NCBI GenBank assembly: GCA_938030705.1
Contig: CALHIR010000001.1
Span: 62,001-126,000, forward strand
Reading direction: 5' to 3'
DNA length: 64,000 bases
From: Candidatus Poseidoniaceae archaeon
GTDB taxonomy: Archaea > Thermoplasmatota > Poseidoniia > Poseidoniales > Poseidoniaceae
Shown: piece after piece, positions 18,246-25,901 of the stretch
Position numbering within the stretch: position 1 is the stretch's first letter
How the letters are laid out: every line of letters begins with the position of its first letter
The notes under the pieces: model-generated
The model's input: only the letters and a program-made list of their open reading frames with translations
Databases searched by the model: none
What the model was told of the DNA's origin: nothing
Translations under genes and position numbers: made by a program

Positions 18246-19103
18246 ATGGCATGGCCATTTAGTGGAAACTCGGGTGGAAACAAAAGTGCAGACCAATCTT
18301 TGAGCGAAGAGCGCCTGAAAATTTTGGCCAACGTGGCCATAGAACAGGTGCCGTTCCCTGAACAGGGAATGCTCACGGAGGAGGATGCATGGACCATTTC
18401 CCCCGGGCCAACACGTGCTCGGATCAACAGCCAACAGAGCGTTCCCAACGTGGCGGCTTCGATTGCACCTGCCCCTACGCACGTGCCAACAGCCCCTGCG
18501 ACGGTTGACACCTCCGGCCTTGAGCGTCTCATCAGCAGCCGCCTCGACATGGTTGAAGATGTCTTACGTATGGTGGAACACCGCCTCGAAGAGGGCGTGT
18601 CTGTCAATGCAGAGGCTGGCACTGAAGGCGAGAGTCACGAGAGCGATGTATTCGACGTTGACGCTGACAGCGCTACCGGCGACCGCATCATCACCGCCAG
18701 CGGTGAAGTGGTGGAAGTCGGCGGTTCAACCCGTATGATGGAAGACGACCAGGGTCAACTGGTTGAGTTGTACGAGGCGCAAGCCTTGGCGGCCAACCCC
18801 TTCCTCGTCGCTCCGCGCTCAAGCGGGTCCGGCAACCAAACCAGTACAGGTGCACCAACGGTTGCAGCCTTGCTCCTCGACCACATGTCTGGCATGGCTG
18901 CCGTGAGTTTCACGCAGAAGGCCATGGAATCAGGCATGCTCTCGCAGGAGGAAGGTGACGCCGTTCTTGCCATCGTTCAGTTGGCAGAGCCCGGCGACCC
19001 GGAAACGGCGCTTGAAGACCACCTGCCGCATCGACAACTGTTGGTGTTCTCGGCGTTGGTCTCGTCCTGGCGACAGCTCCACATCCTTCGAGGTGAAGAG
19101 TGA
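18246..19103 (+). CDS. ArlC/D/E-like archaellum motor-switch protein
   Basis: A 285-residue soluble protein in the position where euryarchaeal clusters carry arlC, arlD or arlE. The N-terminal 100 residues are variable and Pro/Ala-rich. A helical segment follows (ERLISSRLDMVEDVLRMVEH), as in ArlC/E. The C-terminal part (about 165-280) is helical, with NPFLVAPR, TVAALLLDHMSGMAAVSFTQ and a Trp near the end (VSSWRQLHILRGEE). This resembles the ArlD/E domain that binds the motor ring with ArlH and ArlI and receives chemotaxis signals through CheF. The assignment rests mainly on position and general shape. The start at 18246 follows GGAGGTTATCAC. Confidence 0.65.
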   Translation: MAWPFSGNSGGNKSADQSLSEERLKILANVAIEQVPFPEQGMLTEEDAWTISPGPTRARINSQQSVPNVAASIAPAPTHVPTAPATVDTSGLERLISSRLDMVEDVLRMVEHRLEEGVSVNAEAGTEGESHESDVFDVDADSATGDRIITASGEVVEVGGSTRMMEDDQGQLVELYEAQALAANPFLVAPRSSGSGNQTSTGAPTVAALLLDHMSGMAAVSFTQKAMESGMLSQEEGDAVLAIVQLAEPGDPETALEDHLPHRQLLVFSALVSSWRQLHILRGEE

Positions 19104-19104
19104 C

Positions 19105-19749
19105 ATGGGTGCTTCGGTTGGTGTAGGTGGACTTATCATCGGCATTTCGATGCTGGTGGTGTTCTCCATGGCCCATCAGGCCATTTCGCTGCAAATCGAA
19201 TCCGGCGTTGACCGGATTGAAGGTGCAGACGAACCCACACCGACCTTTACCATCGACGACGCGGTGATGTTTACGGGCGCCATCGTGAATGTCACTATTG
19301 TGGACGGCGGCTCTAACTACAGCAGCGGAGGCACGATTGAAGCCTCCAGCGGAAACGGCGGATTTTCTGCAACCTACACGATCAACGGCACGGGAGCCAT
19401 TACCTCCGTGGTGGTCACCAGCCACGGAAATTATTCCTCGCTCCCGACCTTGGTCGTGAACGGTGGCGGAACGCCAACGTCCCCTGCCAACCTGGCCGCT
19501 GTACAAGGCAACGTGCTCTACGCCAACATGACCAACACGGGCCCCACCACCATCGCTCATGATGATGTTTGGATGTTCCTTGACGGTCAGAATGCTACCC
19601 GGTTTTCAAGTGTGTACAATCCACCGCTGACCAATTTGTGGTTCTCCGGCGAGACGCTGTTCCTGAACTGGTTTGACACCGGTCTTCCCGGCGATGAACG
19701 AATGACGCTCGCGGTGGGCCCAACCACCGTAGGACACGGGTTGTGGTGA
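19105..19749 (+). CDS. arlF: ArlF-like archaellum stator protein with an inserted adhesin-type repeat
   Basis: ArlF and ArlG are pseudoperiplasmic stator proteins held by one N-terminal helix. This 214-residue protein begins MGASVGVGGLIIGISMLVVF, which matches the ArlF N-terminus. Residues about 133-214 hold the expected beta-sandwich with a NMTNTGPTTIAHDDVWMFLDG segment typical of ArlF. Between them, residues about 60-123 form a unit not expected in ArlF: DGGSNYSSGG, then GNGGFSATYTINGTGAITSV, then GNYSSLPTLVVNGGG. This is the GG-x-G/N-Y repeat common in bacterial and phage surface proteins. The ATG at 19105 was chosen over the open frame from 18955, which overlaps the previous gene. Confidence 0.8.
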   Translation: MGASVGVGGLIIGISMLVVFSMAHQAISLQIESGVDRIEGADEPTPTFTIDDAVMFTGAIVNVTIVDGGSNYSSGGTIEASSGNGGFSATYTINGTGAITSVVVTSHGNYSSLPTLVVNGGGTPTSPANLAAVQGNVLYANMTNTGPTTIAHDDVWMFLDGQNATRFSSVYNPPLTNLWFSGETLFLNWFDTGLPGDERMTLAVGPTTVGHGLW

Positions 19750-19753
19750 TGGC

Positions 19754-20245
19754 ATGGCGGACGGAGGTGCATCTTCGATGATCATGCTGGTCACAGCCCT
19801 CCTGGTCTCAGGAGGAGCGGGGGCCGTTCTTGTCTCCGAGTGGAGCGACGCCGTCCGGTTGGTGCAAGTCAACGAACGAGCAACATCAGACGCAGACCAT
19901 GTGAGTGTTGCCTTGGCCGGTGATCCGGCCATGGTCGCTCACAACACGACCGCCAACACCATCATGTTGTACTTCCTTAACACGGGCAAGTACGAGTTAA
20001 ACACCACGAACTACCAGGTGCTGATCAACGGTGCCATACCAACCTCAAGCACGGAAAGCGTGCTCCCGAGCGGAAACGACTGGAACAGCGGTGACCTCCT
20101 TGAGGTGGTCTTGACCAACACATCGTGGTCGTTCTCTGACGGCGAAGACATTTCGGTGTACTTTATTGGCGTATCCGAGCCCGTGAGCGGTCACACCCAT
20201 TCAGCCACAACCAATGCGGAGGTGAGACTGAATGCTTTCGCCTGA
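19754..20245 (+). CDS. arlG: ArlG archaellum stator protein
   Basis: A 163-residue protein with the ArlG N-terminal signature: MADGGASSMIMLVTALLVSG leads a single membrane helix, and then a short linker leads into a beta-sandwich (TTANTIMLYFLNTGKYELNT; ISVYFIGVSE). ArlG forms filaments capped by ArlF and fixes the motor to the cell envelope. The ATG lies 4 nt after the arlF stop and the 3' end overlaps arlH by 14 nt, so translation is coupled. The size is normal for the family. Confidence 0.87.
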   Translation: MADGGASSMIMLVTALLVSGGAGAVLVSEWSDAVRLVQVNERATSDADHVSVALAGDPAMVAHNTTANTIMLYFLNTGKYELNTTNYQVLINGAIPTSSTESVLPSGNDWNSGDLLEVVLTNTSWSFSDGEDISVYFIGVSEPVSGHTHSATTNAEVRLNAFA

Positions 20246-20969
20246 TGAAAATCCCTTCATGACGGCTCACAAACCCGTCGAAGACGGTTTCCCCTTTGAG
20301 GTGGAAACGGATTCACTCGCCGACTCGATGGGGCTACGATTGCCCAACCGTTCCCTCTACCTGCTTCAAGGAAAGGTCGGTGCCGGTAAATCACTCATCG
20401 CTCAGCGCCTCATTCATGGCATGGTGGAGAACGGTGTCAAGGTGCTCGTCATCACCACCGAACTGACCACTCGTGGCTGGATTGAACAAATGGAGAGCAT
20501 CGGCTACGGCATGACCGACGCCATACGCGAAGGTCGCGTCATGGTCCTCAGTCGATACGGTACCGTAGCGGATGCCCGACAGGACGTCTCTCTCCAAGAA
20601 GTCCTCAGCAGCCCAGCCATTCCTGCGGCCGACGTCATCGTCCTCGACTCTGCGAGTTCGTTGATGCCCGAAGGCGGGACGAAAGCCGACCATTACAGCC
20701 TCATACAGCAATTCAGGAAACTCGCCTCTGATGGCCGTTCGTTCATGTTGTGTGCCGACCCTGAAGAAATGGACCACTCCTTGCTCCACACCCTACGGGC
20801 TTCGGCTGAAGTGGTGTTGGACTTGGAAAATGCCATGATCGGTGGAGAGATCAAGCGAAACATCGTCGTCACACGCTTCCTTCGTGCTGCAGGTCCGATT
20901 CAAACATCGGTCGGATGGCGTGTTGAGCCCGGAATGGGCTTCATCGTTGACATCACGGCGGTGAGCTGA
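20232..20969 (+). CDS. arlH: ArlH, KaiC-like ATP-binding archaellum regulator
   Basis: RecA/KaiC-fold protein that forms a ring under ArlI and controls archaellum assembly and rotation. The 245-residue sequence has Walker A GKVGAGKS at about residues 46-53, a following Glu-Leu (TTELTTRGW) and Walker B VIVLDSASSL at about 135-144. The remainder matches ArlH in length. The first ATG (20232) follows GGAGGTGAGACTGA and overlaps the arlG end; a second ATG at 20259 is possible. It sits between arlG and arlI as in other euryarchaeal clusters. Confidence 0.93.
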   Translation: MLSPDENPFMTAHKPVEDGFPFEVETDSLADSMGLRLPNRSLYLLQGKVGAGKSLIAQRLIHGMVENGVKVLVITTELTTRGWIEQMESIGYGMTDAIREGRVMVLSRYGTVADARQDVSLQEVLSSPAIPAADVIVLDSASSLMPEGGTKADHYSLIQQFRKLASDGRSFMLCADPEEMDHSLLHTLRASAEVVLDLENAMIGGEIKRNIVVTRFLRAAGPIQTSVGWRVEPGMGFIVDITAVS

Positions 20970-20982
20970 CGGAGGAAACGAC

Positions 20983-22698
20983 ATGGCCGAAGAACCACGA
21001 TTTGCAAAAGGCGACCTCAACGGCGTCATGGCGGCCTATCCCCACGTTGCTGAATGGGTTCGAGATTTCGAAATGCGCTACGGGTCTCGCCCTATCTATT
21101 ACGGTCCGCTTGACCGCGACGCCAAGAAACAACGGCCACTCAACCTCATCTACGTCACCCGTGAACCCATTTTCGTTCACATCTACGAGCCACCGGCTGA
21201 CGACGAGGGCGGAGGAACCGTCCTCTGGTTTGGATTGGAGCCTCAACTGACAGAAGAAGAAGAAAACATTCGGCGTGAACTGGTGGAAACTTTGTTGCAA
21301 GAAGCACCATCTGCTCCTTCGTTCACCACAGACAACGAGTTTGAGAACATCCTTCAGCAAATGATTGAACGATACACGGTCCTTGACACCGAAGCCAACA
21401 GCATGGTGCGTCGCCAAGGTCGTTTGTGGGAAATGGTGGGTATGGACGACAAACGGCTGACCGTCACCCAAGCTCAACGAGAACGCCTCAACTATGTTGT
21501 GATTCGCGACTTGATTCGGAACGGCCCGCTCGAACCCCTGCTTTCTGATGAGATGTTGGAAGATATCCACTCGGTTGGGCTCAAGCACATCCACATGGAC
21601 CACAAAGTGTTCGGCATGGTCACCTCGAACATTCGTTTCCGTGAGCGGGAATTGCTCTCTCGCTACCTTCGGGCGATGTCGGAACGTATCGGTCGCCCGG
21701 TTTCAGACAACAAGCCGATCATTGACGGTGTACTGCTTGACGGTTCCCGTATCAACATCATTTTCTCCGACGACGTCTCGATGCTCGGGCCGTCGTTCAC
21801 CATCCGTAAGTTCGCCGAAGAAACCATCTCGGTCATTCAACTCATCAAATGGGGCACCATGTCGGCGCAACAGGCCGCTTACATCTGGATCTGTCTCGAA
21901 TACGGCATGTCCGTCCTCGTGTCTGGAGAAACGGCATCAGGAAAGACCACGACCCTCAACGCGATTCTTCCGTTCATCGACCACAACGTGAAAATTTACT
22001 CCGCTGAAGACACGCCCGAAGTGAAAGTACGCCACAAAATCTGGCAACGCCTCGTCACTCGCGACGCGAAGAACGAAGATTCTCGTGTTGAAATGTTTGA
22101 CTTACTCAAAGCAGCGTTGCGTAGTCGTCCTCGCTACATCATCATCGGTGAGATTCGTGGTGTTGAAGGCGCCACAGCGTTCCAAGCCATGCAAACCGGT
22201 CACCCGGTCATCGCAACCTTCCACGCCTCCTCCATCGTCAAAATGATTCAGCGATTCACCGGCGACCCAATCAACGTCCCGATTCGGTTCTTTGACAACC
22301 TCAACTTCGCCATTTTCCAAGAAGTGGTGGAAGCACCAGGTGGCGGTATTGCCCGCCGTATCACCGGTATTGACGAAGTCATCGGGTACAACAAACACAG
22401 CGACGGTGTGCTGACACGTGGCATGTTCGAGTGGGACCCCGTCAAAGACAAGCATTACTTCCGTGGTATGTTCCAATCCCATCTGCTGGAGAACAAGATT
22501 GCGGCCATGGCAGGGTTTGCCAACAAGCGCGACATTTACGACGAAATGCTGCGCCGTGCTGACGCCATCCAACGCATGGCCGATAGGGACTTGACCCATT
22601 ATGACGATGTGTTCGATCTTCTGGGCCTTTACTATTCCAACGGTTGGGACCACTTTAGCCGAGCCATCGACACATGGACTGGCGTCAACCACAACTGA
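20983..22698 (+). CDS. arlI: ArlI, archaellum assembly and rotation ATPase
   Basis: Hexameric type II/IV secretion-type ATPase that powers both filament assembly and rotation at the inner face of the membrane. The 571-residue product has the family layout. The N-terminal domain contains VRDFEMRYGSRPIYYGPLDR; Walker A is SGETASGKTT at about residues 313-322; the Asp box region is AEDTPEVKV; Walker B is YIIIGEIRGVE; the His box is MQTGHPVIATFHASS. The length agrees with known ArlI proteins. ATG at 20983, 13 nt after arlH and with GGAGGAAACGAC upstream; arlJ follows 12 nt after the stop. Confidence 0.97.
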   Translation: MAEEPRFAKGDLNGVMAAYPHVAEWVRDFEMRYGSRPIYYGPLDRDAKKQRPLNLIYVTREPIFVHIYEPPADDEGGGTVLWFGLEPQLTEEEENIRRELVETLLQEAPSAPSFTTDNEFENILQQMIERYTVLDTEANSMVRRQGRLWEMVGMDDKRLTVTQAQRERLNYVVIRDLIRNGPLEPLLSDEMLEDIHSVGLKHIHMDHKVFGMVTSNIRFRERELLSRYLRAMSERIGRPVSDNKPIIDGVLLDGSRINIIFSDDVSMLGPSFTIRKFAEETISVIQLIKWGTMSAQQAAYIWICLEYGMSVLVSGETASGKTTTLNAILPFIDHNVKIYSAEDTPEVKVRHKIWQRLVTRDAKNEDSRVEMFDLLKAALRSRPRYIIIGEIRGVEGATAFQAMQTGHPVIATFHASSIVKMIQRFTGDPINVPIRFFDNLNFAIFQEVVEAPGGGIARRITGIDEVIGYNKHSDGVLTRGMFEWDPVKDKHYFRGMFQSHLLENKIAAMAGFANKRDIYDEMLRRADAIQRMADRDLTHYDDVFDLLGLYYSNGWDHFSRAIDTWTGVNHN

Positions 22699-22710
22699 GG
22701 ATGATGAGAC

Positions 22711-24513
22711 ATGGAGCGCATGCCGATTTGGCAAATTGCCCTTCGTCGTCTTGAGATGCCGGTTCCACGATTTATTTCCTTGTACGTCGCACCCATCGTG
22801 GCGGCGAGCTTTCTGATTTCTATCGTCATCGTCTTTCTAACAGGCGGTCTCGCAGAGGGGGCTTTGTTTTCAGGAATCACCGGTATCTTGTTCATTCTAA
22901 TGATCACGCTGATGTCTGCGGTCGCCGCCGTGGCCTTCCCGATTCTCGATGTCCAACGCTCGGCGACTTTGATCGAGGAAGAGATGCACATGTTCATCAC
23001 ACGAATGGGTATTCTCTCCATCGGTGAGGTCGGCGCTCAATCCATCTTTGACATCCTCAAACAAATGAGAGATTACGGTGAATTGGCCTCAGAAGTCCAG
23101 CGAATTGAGACCTTGGTCGAAAAATGGCACACGTCGCTCCCGGAGGCAGCACGGATTGTCGCCCAACAAAGTCCAAGCCCCCTTTGGTCAGATTTCCTTG
23201 ACCGGATGGCGTTCTCCATTGAGGCGGGGCAACCCATCGATGAATTCATGCGCTCTGAACAAGAAACCGTCGCCGAGCAATACAACACGCTCTACGACAC
23301 ACGCCTTGAGTCCGTGGACACGCTGAAGGAAATTTATGTTTCAATGAACACAGCCGGTCTGTTCGGTTTGGTCATTGCTGGCATCCACCTCGTGTTGTTT
23401 GAGGTTGGTAGCGATGCCGACACGCCGATTGAAGTTGCGAGTCGCCTTCGTTTTCTTCTGCTCGCATCCCTCCTTTTCGTGTTTATTCAACTCGGGGGCG
23501 TTTTCGCCTTCCGGGCCACCATTCCAAAAGACGCCACCTTCGCACGGGACGAAATGGATACGCCGTTCCGGATTAATTTCAGACGGTCACTTCTCCTCTC
23601 TGGCGCGATTACGGCAGGGCTGTTGGTCTTGGCCACGTTTACTTTGATTTGGACATGGGAACTCATCACCACGCAATGGGACAAGTACGGTTTGCTCTTT
23701 ATCGCCATCCCCTTCTCACCTTTGCTTGTACCCGCTTTCATGGTTCGTCGTGAAGAGACACAAATCCAACGTCGAGACGAGACCTATCCTGATTTCATTC
23801 GGGCCCTCGGTGGAACGGCTCAGGCACGGTCTTCCGAACCCTCAGCAACCATCAAAGCCCTACGAGGTATTGATTTTGGTATGCTCGACAATTCCATCGA
23901 CCGTCTCGAAAAACGGTTGTCAACCCGTATTGATTCCGACCGTGCTTGGGACTACTTTACCGCCGACACAAACTCGGCTGTTATTTCCCGCTACACCCGC
24001 ATTTACATCGAAGGGTCCCAATCCTCCGGTCAGCCAGCAGGAACCGCCGAAATGGTCTCTCGAAGCGTCGGAAACTTGCTCTCGTTGAGAAATCGTCGTT
24101 CGCTTTCGGCGAACACCATGTGGGGTGTAGCGCTTGGATTACTGATTTCCAGCGTTGCGTCGTTGAACGTCACCACCGCCATCGTGCTTCAATTGGGTGA
24201 GGCCATCGCCGGTGTTGCTTCAGGTTTGGTTGAGACCGACGTTGGTACGCTCTCCGAATTTTCAGGAGGGATTGCCTTGCCGGTGATGGAAGATGCTTCG
24301 TCGGTCGACGATAACATTCGGATGTTCAAGATCATCATTTCCCTCTTGATTTTGATGCAAGTCATCACGGTCTCTTCCATCGCCACTCGACTTCGTGGCG
24401 GTACGCGCACATCGGCTATCGGCCAGATGATTCAACTGACATGGATTGCAGGGTTGGCCTCGTTGTTTACTGCCATCATCCTTGAACAATCAAGCAGCAT
24501 TTTCAGCGTTTAA
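22711..24513 (+). CDS. arlJ: ArlJ, polytopic archaellum platform protein
   Basis: Membrane platform that ArlI acts on during archaellum assembly. The 600-residue protein has two type II secretion F-like cytoplasmic domains (around residues 90-200 and 345-430; QSIFDILKQMRDYGELASEV and YPDFIRALGGTAQARSSEP). They are separated by groups of membrane helices: two near the N-terminus, two to four in the middle (FGLVIAGIHLVLFEVG, LLLASLLFVFIQLGGVFAFR) and several at the end. ArlJ of other archaea has the same design and length. It is the last recognised gene of the archaellum run. No prepilin peptidase gene follows, so that enzyme must be encoded elsewhere. Confidence 0.95.
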   Translation: MERMPIWQIALRRLEMPVPRFISLYVAPIVAASFLISIVIVFLTGGLAEGALFSGITGILFILMITLMSAVAAVAFPILDVQRSATLIEEEMHMFITRMGILSIGEVGAQSIFDILKQMRDYGELASEVQRIETLVEKWHTSLPEAARIVAQQSPSPLWSDFLDRMAFSIEAGQPIDEFMRSEQETVAEQYNTLYDTRLESVDTLKEIYVSMNTAGLFGLVIAGIHLVLFEVGSDADTPIEVASRLRFLLLASLLFVFIQLGGVFAFRATIPKDATFARDEMDTPFRINFRRSLLLSGAITAGLLVLATFTLIWTWELITTQWDKYGLLFIAIPFSPLLVPAFMVRREETQIQRRDETYPDFIRALGGTAQARSSEPSATIKALRGIDFGMLDNSIDRLEKRLSTRIDSDRAWDYFTADTNSAVISRYTRIYIEGSQSSGQPAGTAEMVSRSVGNLLSLRNRRSLSANTMWGVALGLLISSVASLNVTTAIVLQLGEAIAGVASGLVETDVGTLSEFSGGIALPVMEDASSVDDNIRMFKIIISLLILMQVITVSSIATRLRGGTRTSAIGQMIQLTWIAGLASLFTAIILEQSSSIFSV

Positions 24514-24555
24514 CGTTCGGGAACATTGATACTCCCGCTTTGGGAAGTCTATCCT

Positions 24556-24987
24556 ATGCAAGCCCCGTTGCCCCCGCCGCCTGCCTCCGCATCTCCCTAC
24601 CAGCCGCCCGTGGCCACCATGGCCAAAGGAAGCATGTATTCCTTCCAAAAGTGGCTGATGATCGGTACAGTACTCTTGGTGTTCGCCACTGTTTTTGCAC
24701 AGTTCCCGCTGTCTTCTTCCGAGCCAAACATAAGCGATTACGACCTGACCGATGAGAAAGAAGCCGAGCAGTATCTTGACGATGTGGACAGTTTTGAGGG
24801 CCAAGTGGCCCTTTTCGGTGCCATGGCCACCATTTTGCAAGTGGGAGCATTGGCCATGCTGGGTTATGCCTTCTTCAGAGAAGCTCAAGAAGACGAAGGT
24901 CAACACGTAGCCGTCCGCATCACCATGATTTTGGCCGGCATCGTCTTGGTGACCAGCATCGTGGGCAGAAGTTTCTCTCTCTTCTGA
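24556..24987 (+). CDS. Small membrane protein of unknown function
   Basis: A 143-residue protein not recognised as any family. A Pro-rich N-terminal stretch (APLPPPPASASPYQPP) leads to three hydrophobic segments: residues about 36-52 (WLMIGTVLLVFATVF), 84-105 (VALFGAMATILQVGALAMLG) and 119-137 (ITMILAGIVLVTSIVG). An acidic loop (TDEKEAEQYLDDVDSFEG) lies between the first two. The ATG at 24556 is preferred to an upstream TTG at 24526. It follows arlJ by 42 nt in the same direction and may be read through from the archaellum genes, but there is no functional link to see. It is convergent with nth, with 2 nt between stops. Confidence 0.7.
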   Translation: MQAPLPPPPASASPYQPPVATMAKGSMYSFQKWLMIGTVLLVFATVFAQFPLSSSEPNISDYDLTDEKEAEQYLDDVDSFEGQVALFGAMATILQVGALAMLGYAFFREAQEDEGQHVAVRITMILAGIVLVTSIVGRSFSLF

Positions 24988-24989
24988 CC

Positions 24990-25652
24990 TCAGCGCTTCA
25001 TCTCTTCTCGTATCCGCTTTTTTGTGGCCGCCCACGAGCAAATGGGACAGGTGGTCAAATCGTGGAAACGGGCGGGACAATACTCCCTCCCGAAGAAGAT
25101 AATCTGCAAATGAAGGTCGTTCCATTTCTCTCGGGGAAAGACGGCTTTGAGGTCCTTTTCCGTCTTTTCAACGGTGGTTCCGTTCGAAAGACCCCAGCGA
25201 GCGGCCAGTCGATGAATGTGGGTGTCCACCGGGAAGGCAGGGACATTGAAGGCCTGGGCCATCACCACCGAGGCGGTCTTATGGCCCACGCCGGGGAGCG
25301 CTTCCAACGCCTCGAACGATGCCGGCACTTGCCCGTCGTGGTGTTCAACCAGCATTTCTGAGAGTCGCTTGATGTTTTTGGCCTTGGTCGGGGCCAGGCC
25401 CACTTGACGTATGTCGGCGAGAATCGTCTCGACGTCCAGAGCGGCCATCGCCCGGGCGGAACTGGCTTTGGCGAAGAGGTCGGGGGTGACTTGATTCACT
25501 TTGAGGTCCGTGGTTTGGGCACTCATCAATACGGCCACCAACAACTCAAAGGCGTTGGTGTGGTCGAGCGGAATCGGGATTTCGGGATAGAGCGCTTCCA
25601 ATTGTTCGGCGATGATGTCGGCCTTCTCTTGGCGCTTCACAAGACCACTCAT
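24990..25652 (-). CDS. nth: Endonuclease III-like DNA glycosylase/AP lyase with an altered Fe-S motif
   Basis: Base-excision-repair enzyme that removes oxidised pyrimidines and nicks the abasic site. The 220-residue protein has the helix-hairpin-helix ALPGVGHKTASVV with the catalytic Lys (about residue 121) and the downstream catalytic Asp in FPVDTHIHRLA (about 139). The usual C-x6-C-x2-C-x5-C iron-sulfur motif is not intact: only C-x9-C-x2-C is present (YCPARFHDLTTCPIC) and no Cys follows at the fourth place. Its ATG overlaps the preceding small gene by 4 nt, in a run with polX. Activity is expected from the conserved catalytic residues; cluster binding is doubtful. Confidence 0.93.
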   Translation of the reverse strand: MSGLVKRQEKADIIAEQLEALYPEIPIPLDHTNAFELLVAVLMSAQTTDLKVNQVTPDLFAKASSARAMAALDVETILADIRQVGLAPTKAKNIKRLSEMLVEHHDGQVPASFEALEALPGVGHKTASVVMAQAFNVPAFPVDTHIHRLAARWGLSNGTTVEKTEKDLKAVFPREKWNDLHLQIIFFGREYCPARFHDLTTCPICSWAATKKRIREEMKR

Positions 25653-25858
25653 CCTTCGTAGGTGGCACTGTATTCTTCACCGGTTTGCCAACCGAAGTAG
25701 AGGCCAAGTCCGATGGAAAAGAGCGGGATGCCGTTGCAGATCAGGGTTTCGAGCGGTTCGCTCTCAGGGCGGCCGGTGAGGTACCAAATCAGCAACCCGA
25801 GGACAAGTCCGGGAATCACCATCATGCTGCCCATGATGATGGTTCGGAGGGTGCGCAT
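25649..25858 (-). CDS. Small membrane protein between polX and nth
   Basis: A 69-residue protein with two hydrophobic helices: residues about 7-27 (IIMGSMMVIPGLVLGLLIWY) and about 41-57 (ICNGIPLFSIGLGLYFGW). A short polar loop with Pro and Glu residues joins them, and the tail is acidic. It is not recognised. Its stop overlaps the nth start codon (ATGA) and it follows polX by 43 nt on the same strand, so all three are probably one transcript. The small size and tight packing suggest a real gene rather than a shadow. Confidence 0.7.
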   Translation of the reverse strand: MRTLRTIIMGSMMVIPGLVLGLLIWYLTGRPESEPLETLICNGIPLFSIGLGLYFGWQTGEEYSATYEG

Positions 25859-25901
25859 GATGCCTCCAGCCCCCGGTGTGTCAAGAAGGTGTGCTTTGTT
25901 C

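Noticed and set aside
18955-19104. N-terminal extension of ArlF from 18955
   Set aside because: This region overlaps the previous gene. The ATG at 19105 gives the exact ArlF N-terminus with a ribosome-binding site before it.
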